A stretch of 60,000 nt of DNA from Nematostella vectensis (Eukaryota; Cnidaria; Anthozoa; Actiniaria; Edwardsiidae). Each line of letters starts with the position of its first letter. The stretch's first letter is position 1. The notes beneath the pieces were generated by a model. That model saw nothing but the letters and a program-made list of their open reading frames with translations. It was not told where the DNA came from and did not search any database. The stretch spans positions 16,541,994 to 16,601,993 of the forward strand of contig NC_064040.1 in assembly GCF_932526225.1 (NCBI RefSeq). The letters are read 5' to 3'. Below are positions 49,544-58,500 of the stretch, piece by piece. A program made the translations under genes and the position numbers.

Positions 49544-52500
49544 ACAACAACAACAACATAAACATTTAAACATAATCTTACAGCCAATGTTCAAATCAGT
49601 ATCACAATCATCACCATCATCTTTGGAATACTCGAAATCATGTCTTTACCCATTTTCCCTATCACAATTTTCACCATCATCTTTATAATACTCGCAATCA
49701 TGTCTCTACCCATTTTCCCTATCACAAACATCACCATTAACTTTGCAATACTCGAAATCATGTCTTTACCCATTTTCCCTATCACAATCATCACCATCAT
49801 CTTTGGAATACTCGAAATCATGTCTTTACTCATTTTCCCAATCACAATCATCACCATCATCTTTGGAATACTCGAAATCATGTCTTTACCCATTTTCCCT
49901 ATCACAATTTTCACCATCATCTTTCTAATACTCGCAATCATGTCTCTACCCATTTTCCCTATCACAAACATCACCATTAACTTTGCAATACTCGAAATCA
50001 TGTCTTTACCGATTTTCCCTATCACAATCATCACCATCATCAACATCATCTTTGCAATACTCGAAATCATGTCTTTACCCATTTTCCCTATCACAATCAT
50101 CACCATCATCACCATCATCTTTGCAATACTCGAAATCATGTCTTTACCCATTTTCCCTAGCAGCAGCTTGTGAAGATGTGGACTGCATGATTCTTTTAGA
50201 GCGTCCTCCATGTTCTTTTTGTTCTCATCCTTATAAGTACTCGTCAAGTTGGACAAGGTCGCCTTGAGTCAAAGAAACAATTTAGATTACTACAATTTAC
50301 ATTGTTTCTCGACCGCCTCAGTAGACTGCACACACATGACTCTAAAGAGACTAGGGGCTATTGTGACGGAGTTTTGACAGTTCTCGGCTACGCTTTTCAA
50401 ACATTTTCCAATTACCAATTCCATAAAACACATAGCTAGTATGAAGAGATGCGCTATCAACTTAAATCAATAACAGACTATTTTTCCACTTAAACATTTT
50501 TTTAGAAAAGTTAGAAAAAGAAAAAAGATGAAACCTACGTCATGGGTCAAACAATGGCTTATCAACGTTATGTATACATTAACAGGTACACGACGACACA
50601 ACCCATTTTTTGTTACCTTCAACAAGAGAAGCATGAAGTATCGATAAGGACAATTTGTCCTCCTACTGTACCTTGTCAGTGGCAAAGATGATTCTGGCAG
50701 CGGTAGCTGTGTCGCCATCAGCCATTGATTTCTGCAACTTGGTTTTGTTGAATCCCTTTTCGTCTCGGATGCATTTGACTGAAGATAAGAGTCATCATGC
50801 TCAGGGATGCATTGGTATGGATGCTCATGAGCAAGTGAATATGTGAAATGTGTCTTGTTGAGCACTGGTATACAAAACTACATGGAAAACAGCTCTAAAA
50901 ACGAAACTCTGTGATAAAAACGCCACATCAATTAGACTAACGATATCAGGTCAATATTGTCAATATTGGTATAAAGAGAACAAGTTTCTAAACTCTTTAC
51001 CTAACGCAAGAAGGCCCTTTGCTAGGTCTCCACTCATCTCATTTTCTATCGAGTCCTCAATCTCAGTCTGCTGCAGCTGTAAGGGTTTTTAATGGAAACA
51101 CAAAACAATGCGCTGATTTGATATCAAGTTTCGAAATTGGATGTCCACACAACGTAAAGTGAGCCAATAGATTATTATAACATAATCTAGTCAAAATGAA
51201 AACAGCTTAAACCTACTTTCAGCAAAATAATATACAAAAATAAAATAGAAGCATAACCTTAACCCATCAAATGTTACCCAGTAAATAATTAATAATACAT
51301 GTCTATATGAATAAAATACCTTTTTGTATTCAGCGAATATCGCGTTGAGCTGGGCGTGGCTTCTCTGTGTGAGAATATCGACAAATACGTCTTCATCTGT
51401 GCCGAAAGACTTCACGCCAGCCTAGATCCCAAAAAGCCATCATTATCAACCATTAACATCACCTCATCACCACCACCACCATCGCCATCGCCATCGCAAT
51501 AATCATCGCCATCGCCATCGCCATCGCCATCGCCACCACCATCATCATAAAAAAATTGGCAAAGAAATTTTAACTCAAATTACTGTTTGTTGCGTTGTGC
51601 GTACGTTTAGACTCAGGATTTCGTAAAGATATTTATCCCCAAACTCGAAGTCATCATCTTAAACGTACGTAATACTGCCACAGTGGAAATCATCATCGTC
51701 ATCATCATCGTCATCATTATCATCGTCATCATCATCATCGTCATCATCACCGTCATCATCATCATCGTCATCATCATCACCAGCAGCAAAAGCAGCCCTA
51801 TCATGATGACATTATCATCATCAGAGAAGCGTCAACAATAACAACAACAAAAATACAGTCCTACCACGATACTCCAAGCCTACGAAGCCTGTCCGATGAT
51901 TTTATGTCCGTATTTTTATGTTTTTACCTTTTGTAGTGACTCTGCATCGGCCTTGACTTGCTTTTTGTCGACTTTGTCTGACTTAACTCTTGTGGCCTTT
52001 AATGACAGCGATTGAAATTAATTTATACACACTGTACTGATTTACATGAGCCATTCTCCCTTCGTTTTAGTTGAACTAGGTCCTCATCAATATAGAGTAC
52101 AGCGAGGTACAATCGAATTTACGGACATTCGCAGATGTTATAACAGAACCGTGCAAATCGCTAAAATGTAAAAATTTAATGAAACCCTGCATGACAAAGC
52201 TTTATAAAGAATTATTATCTATTTATTTTTCTTAAAACACCTGCAGTAGCTTGACAAGAAGATCTTCGAAGTCTCCACTTGTATCACCCTTGACGTCATC
52301 TTCTAGTGTTGTGTCGTAATCTACAGAGTTTCAGGTAAATGGTATTTATCATGTGGACACAAGCTATTCTTGGAACCTCAAATATTTGATGTTACACCGA
52401 ATTCTACTCACTTTTCTTGTAGACTTCTTTAATATCATTTATCTCCTGAAATGAGCAAAGTAGACGTCAAAGCAAACCTCAAGATCGGTGCCCTAGCTGC

Positions 52501-55500
52501 ATCAGATAGTTCATAAAGGTAGCGAATATTTAAGGGGGATAAAACGATAGAAATAAGGATACTAACCGTATTTTTTCTTGTACAGATAATTTCTATGAGC
52601 AAATCTTCATCGGTACCAAGACCCTGAGAGGCAAATAGTGCACATTAGTATGTTTTATTGTCCCGGCACCGCTCAGACTTTAAGGAGGAACGACTTTACA
52701 AAACATACGTAAAAAAAAACACTTTAAAAAAGTCACTATTACGTTATTCTCTATTACGTTAATTTCCTCCGTGACAATTGCATCTCATCTTCATATTGCT
52801 TCTCGCCACTTTTGGATCTACTATTGTAGCATAATCATTTAACTAACATTATTGTTACAAAACTTTAAAGAGCTACTCACCATGATCTTACTTCCAATTC
52901 AAATAGCTTTTCGCCATCATTATTGTATTTCAACTTCAAATGGCTTTTCACCATTATTAGGTAACAACTTCAAATGGCGTTTTACCATTATAGAACCTCA
53001 AATGGCTTCTGATCTTTATGGTATTTCAATCAAAAATAAAATGCCGTCTTACCTTAATGGCGTCGTGTAGACATTTGGCATCGAATGCGCTACTAGAGGA
53101 AAAGAACGATTCAACCGGGTCCTTCACGTCATCGCCTAAGTGAGGCTGCAACGCTTCTAAGATATCCTGCAAGACACAAAAAATCAACCGAGGCAGGTTA
53201 CAGGAAGTCTTGAGTTCTGTATACCGATGTACCGAAGAAGCGGTAGATATGTATTACATTGAAGTCTCGCAGTATAATCCCTGTGCTCAAGCACTATCAT
53301 AACCCTTTCATCAACGTCATGAGGTACCTGGTCATGTTGGTCTTTGTATTTATCCTTGAGTCTATCCAATTTGCTTCGCTCATCACAGTTCCTTGCCAGA
53401 ATATCGATAATTGCGTCTTTGTTACCTTCTAGGGATGGTAAACAAGAGAAATACCATTATCCTGCCTAAAAAGGATTTGATTCCCGCAGCACTTGTAATG
53501 AATTTTTCTTACCGAACAGGTAGTAGAGAGAGGTCTTGTATGGTTGTTATGATGCGCATGAAAACAAAGGCGCTTGTTAGCTGTACTTCTTTTATGTTAC
53601 GATTTCCTTCTAGACATTTTCGAAAGAGCTTGTGCGTCTGTGTTGACTAAACATATCGCTAGTCCGAGCACGCGCAGCAACTTTTAATAACATACCGCTG
53701 ACCATACCTTGTATCGCCTGGTGAAGCTCGTCTGCATCTTCCTTAGCAGCCTTTTCCGCTTTCTTCTCCTCTTCTTTACTTTTCGCATCCTTATCCTTCT
53801 CGTTGGCCTTATCTTTCTTTGCCTCCTTGCCACCAGCCTTATTCTTTTCTTTCTCCTCTTTTTTGGACTTTTCTTCCTTCCTGCCTTTCTCCTGTTTCTT
53901 GGCTTTCTCAACTTTCTGACCTTGACCTTTGTCCCCAGCTGCTTTCTTATTTTGGTTCTAAAACATATCGTTAAAATAGACTTTCAATTACGTTTTCATA
54001 TTAAAATGACATATACTAAGAAATATTAAATTTCCCAATTCTAATTTACCTTGTTTTGTTTGTTGTTTTGCTCTGAAATAGAAAAAAATATGTTATCGTC
54101 CGGTATTTCATGATCATATATGTACCCAATGTTTATGGTAGTTGCAGCTGCTCTCGAAAGTACCATCGCTTAAATCTTATTGTCCTACTTTGCTGTTTTT
54201 GGTATGGATAAACAAATTGGAGAGTTTTTGGTATGGATAAATAAATTGTAGAGTTTTTTGCATGGATAAATTAACTGGAGAGGCTACTGAAGTGCTTAAT
54301 TACGATAGAGCTGATTGAACGTGTTTCGAGAAAAACGCTGGGTGGGGTCCAGAGTAGTGATTCAATGACCACGGATAAATCAAGCTCAAATCGGCATTCT
54401 TAGCTTTGATGTTAAATCACCAGATCAATCAATAACTTTCTTTATCCAAATGCACATATATAGTTAAACTTTTTTAACTACCAACAAAGGGGTAAACCGG
54501 AGTCGAGCTAATCTCGTCACATGAGCAGGGTGGAGTCTGGGCCCTTCTCTGGGCACGTGCCTCATAACCCCTCGAGCACCCGCCATTAGACCCATGCCTG
54601 ATCATCTGGACCCTTCTCTGGGCACGTGCCTCATAACCCCTCGAGCACCCGCCATTAGACCCATGCCTGATCATCTGGGCCCTTCTCTGGGCACGTGACT
54701 CATAGCCCCTCGAGCACCCGCCATTAGACCCATGCCTGATCATCTAGACCCTTCTCTGGGCACGTGCCTCATAGCCCCTCGAGCACCCGCCATTAGACCC
54801 ATGCCTGATCATCTAGACCCTTCTCTGGGCACGTGCCTCATAGCCCCTCGAGCACCCGCCATTAGACCCATGCCTGATCATCTAGACCCTTCTCTGGGCA
54901 CGTGCCTCATAACCCCTCGAGCACCCGCCATTAGACCCATGCCTGATCATCTGGACCCTTCTCTGGGCACGTGCCTCATAACCCCTCGAGCACCCGCCAT
55001 TAGACCCATGCCTGATCATCTGGACCCTTCTCTAGGCACGTGCCTCATAGCCCCTCGAGCACCCGCCATTAGACCCATGCCTGATCATCTGGATTCTTCT
55101 CTGGGCACGTGCCTCATAGCCCCTCGAGCACCCGCCATTAAACCCATGCCTGATCATCTGGGCCCTTCTCTGGGCACGTGCCTCATAGCCCCTCGAGCAC
55201 CCGCCATTAGACCCATGCCTGATCATCTGGACCCTTCTCTGGGCACGTGCCTCATAGCCCCTCGAGCACCCGCCATTAGACCCATGCCTGATCATCTGGA
55301 CCCTTCTCTAGGCACGTGCCTCATAGCCCCTCGAGCACCCGCCATCAGACCCATGCCTGATCATCTGGACCCTTCTCTAGGCACGTGCCTCATAGCCCCT
55401 CGAGCACCCGCCATTAGACCCATGCCTGATCATCTGGACCCTTCTCTAGGCACGTGCCTCATAGCCCCTCGAGCACCCGCCATTAGACCCATGCCTGATC

Positions 55501-58500
55501 ATCTGGACCCTTCTCTGGGCACGTGCCTCATAGCCCCTCGAGCACCCGCCATTAGACCCATGCCTGATCATCTGGACTCTTCTCTGGGCACGTGCCTCAT
55601 AGCCCCTCGAGCACCCGCCATTAAACCCATGCCTGATCATCTGGGCCCTTCTCTGGGCACGTGCCTCATAGCCCCTCGAGCACCCGCCATTAGACCCATG
55701 CCTGATCATCTGGACCCTTCTCTGGGCACGTGCCTCATAGCCCCTCGAGCACCCGCCATTAGACCCATGCCTGATCATCTGGACCCTTCTCTAGGCACGT
55801 GCCTCATAGCCCCTCGAGCACCCGCCATCAGACCCATGCCTGATCATCTGGACCCTTCTCTAGGCACGTGCCTCATAGCACCTCGAGCACCCGCCATTAG
55901 ACCCATGCCTGATCATCTGGACCCTTCTCTAGGCACGTTCCTCATAGCCCCTCGAGCACCCGCCATTAGACCCATGCCTGATCATCTGGACCCTTCTCTG
56001 GGCACGTGCCTCATAGCCCCTCGAGCACCCGCCATTAGACCCATGCCTGATCATCTGGACTCTTCTCTGGGCACGTGCCTCATAGCCCCTCGAGCACCCG
56101 CCATTAAACCCATGCCTGATCATCTGGGCCCTTCTCTGGGCACGTGCCTCATAGCCCCTCGAGCACCCGCCATTAGACCCATGCCTGATCATCTGGACCC
56201 TTCTCTAGGCACGTGCCTCATAGCCCCTCGAGCACCCGCCATTAGACCCATGCCTGATTATCTGGACCCTTCTCTAGGCACGTGCCTCATAGCCCCTCGA
56301 GCACCCGCCATTAGACCCATGCCTGATCATCTGGACTCTTCTCTGGGCACGTGCCTCATAGCCCCTCGAGCACCCGCCATTAAACCCATGCCTGATCATC
56401 TGGGCCCTTCTCTGGGCACGTGCCTCATAGCCCCTCGAGCACCCGCCATTAGACCCATGCCTGATCATCTGGACCCTTCTCTGGGCACGTGCCTCATAGC
56501 CCCTCGAGCACCCGCCATTAGACCCATGCCTGATCATCTGGACCCTTCTCTAGGCACGTGCCTCATAGCCCCTCGAGCACCCGCCATCAGACCCATGCCT
56601 GATCATCTGGACCCTTCTCTAGGCACGTGCCTCATAGCCCCTCGAGCACCCGCCATTAGACCCATGCCTGATCATCTGGACCCTTCTCTAGGCACGTGCC
56701 TCATAGCCCCTCGAGCACCCGCCATTAGACCCATGCCTGATCATCTGGACCCTTCTCTGGGCACGTGCCTCATAACCCCTCGAGCACCCGCCATTAGACC
56801 CATGCCTGATCATCTGGACTCTTCTCTGGGCACGTGCCTCATAGCCCCTCGAGCACCCACCATTAAACCCATGCCTGATCATCTGGGCCCTTCTCTGGGC
56901 ACGTGCCTCATAGCCCCTCGAGCACCCGCCATTAGACCCATGCCTGATCATCTGGACCCTTCTCTGGGCACGTGCCTCATAGCCCCTCGAGCACCCGCCA
57001 TTAGACCCATGCCTGATCATCTGGACCCTTCTCTAGGCACGTGCCTCATAGCCCCTCGAGCACCCGCCATCAGACCCATGCCTGATCATCTGGACCCTTC
57101 TCTAGGCACGTGCCTCATAGCCCCTCGAGCACCCGCCATTAGACCCATGCCTGATCATCTGGACCCTTCTCTAGGCACGTTCCTCATAGCCCCTCGAGCA
57201 ACCGCCATTAGACCCATGCCTGATCATCTGGACCCTTCTCTGGGCACGTGCCTCATAGCCCCTCGAGCACCCGTCATTAGACCCATGCCTGATCATCTGG
57301 ACTCTTCTCTGGGCACGTGCCTCATAGCCCCTCGAGCACCCGCCATTAAACCCATGCCTGATCATCTGGGCCCTTCTCTGGGCACGTGCCTCATAGCCCC
57401 TCGAGCACCCGCCATTAGACCCATGCCTGATCATCTGGACCCTTCTCTGGGCACGTGCCTCATAGCCCCTCGAGCACCCGCCATTAGACCCATGCCTGAT
57501 CATCTGGACCCTTCTCTAGGCACGTGCCTCATAGCCCCTCGAGCACCCGCCATCAGACCCATGCCTGATCATCTGGACCCTTCTCTAGGCACGTGCCTCA
57601 TAGCCCCTCGAGCACCCGCCATTAGACCCATGCCTGTTCATCTGGACCCTTCTCTAGGCACGTGCCTCATAGCCCCTCGAGCACCCGCCATTAGACCCAT
57701 GCCTGATCATCTGGACCCTTCTCTGGGCACGTGCCTCATAGCCCCTCGAGCACCCGCCATTAGACCCATGCCTGATCATCTGGACTCTTCTCTGGGCACG
57801 TGCCTCATAGCCCCTCGAGCACCCGCCATTAAACCCATGCCTGATCATCTGGGCCCTTCTCTGGGCACGTGCCTCATAGCCCCTCGAGCACCCGCCATTA
57901 GACCCATGCCTGATCATCTGGACCCTTCTCTAGGCACGTGCCTCATAGCCCCTCGAGCACCCGTCATTAGACCCATGCCTGATCATCTGGACCCTTCTCT
58001 AGGCACGTGCCTCATAGCCCCTCGAGCACCCGCCATTAGACCCATGCCTGATCATCTGGCAGCTCATGACATTGCTGGTTTTTGTTTCTGTTGGTTTTTT
58101 GTTGTTAATGGTGATGATAAGTTTGTTGCCGTTTTGAGCTTGTAACTGTTGCTTTTACCTTTCCCTAGCTTTGCCAGCAGCAATGCCTTAAGGTCACTCT
58201 CGCCTGAGATCTTCTGTATGTCGTCCGCCAACTCGTGCTTTGTATCCTTCTTATATGACGCGCTCACTTCATTCAACTTCGCCTGCATCAAGGAGAATAA
58301 CGTGTTATTATCGAGATCTATATCTTTAGGCTCAAGGGTCCATCTTTTTTGGGGGAAGTGGCTTATTAGAGCTAATCCAAAATCCATACAGATTGATAGA
58401 AAATTTTCAGGTTTATAAGGTATCACAGCAATTACCTTATTCATCGGCAGGAGTATTTTCGCCACCGCCCCTAAGTGGCCATCTTTTACGGCGGCCTTCA

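Noticed and set aside
49640-50173. Hydrophobic plus-strand frame [16 protein letters not shown] and its minus partner
   Set aside because: It arises from the 60-bp array; the only real coding part is the minus-strand exon 50148-50262.
51613-51804. Met-rich minus-strand frame [11 protein letters not shown]
   Set aside because: Translation of a CAT/CGT microsatellite.
54732-58145. A 1137-codon plus-strand open frame of [20 protein letters not shown]-type repeats
   Set aside because: It is the translation of a 69-bp satellite whose length is a multiple of three and which lacks stops in one frame; it lies in an annexin intron on the opposite strand, and the minus strand also stays partly open.
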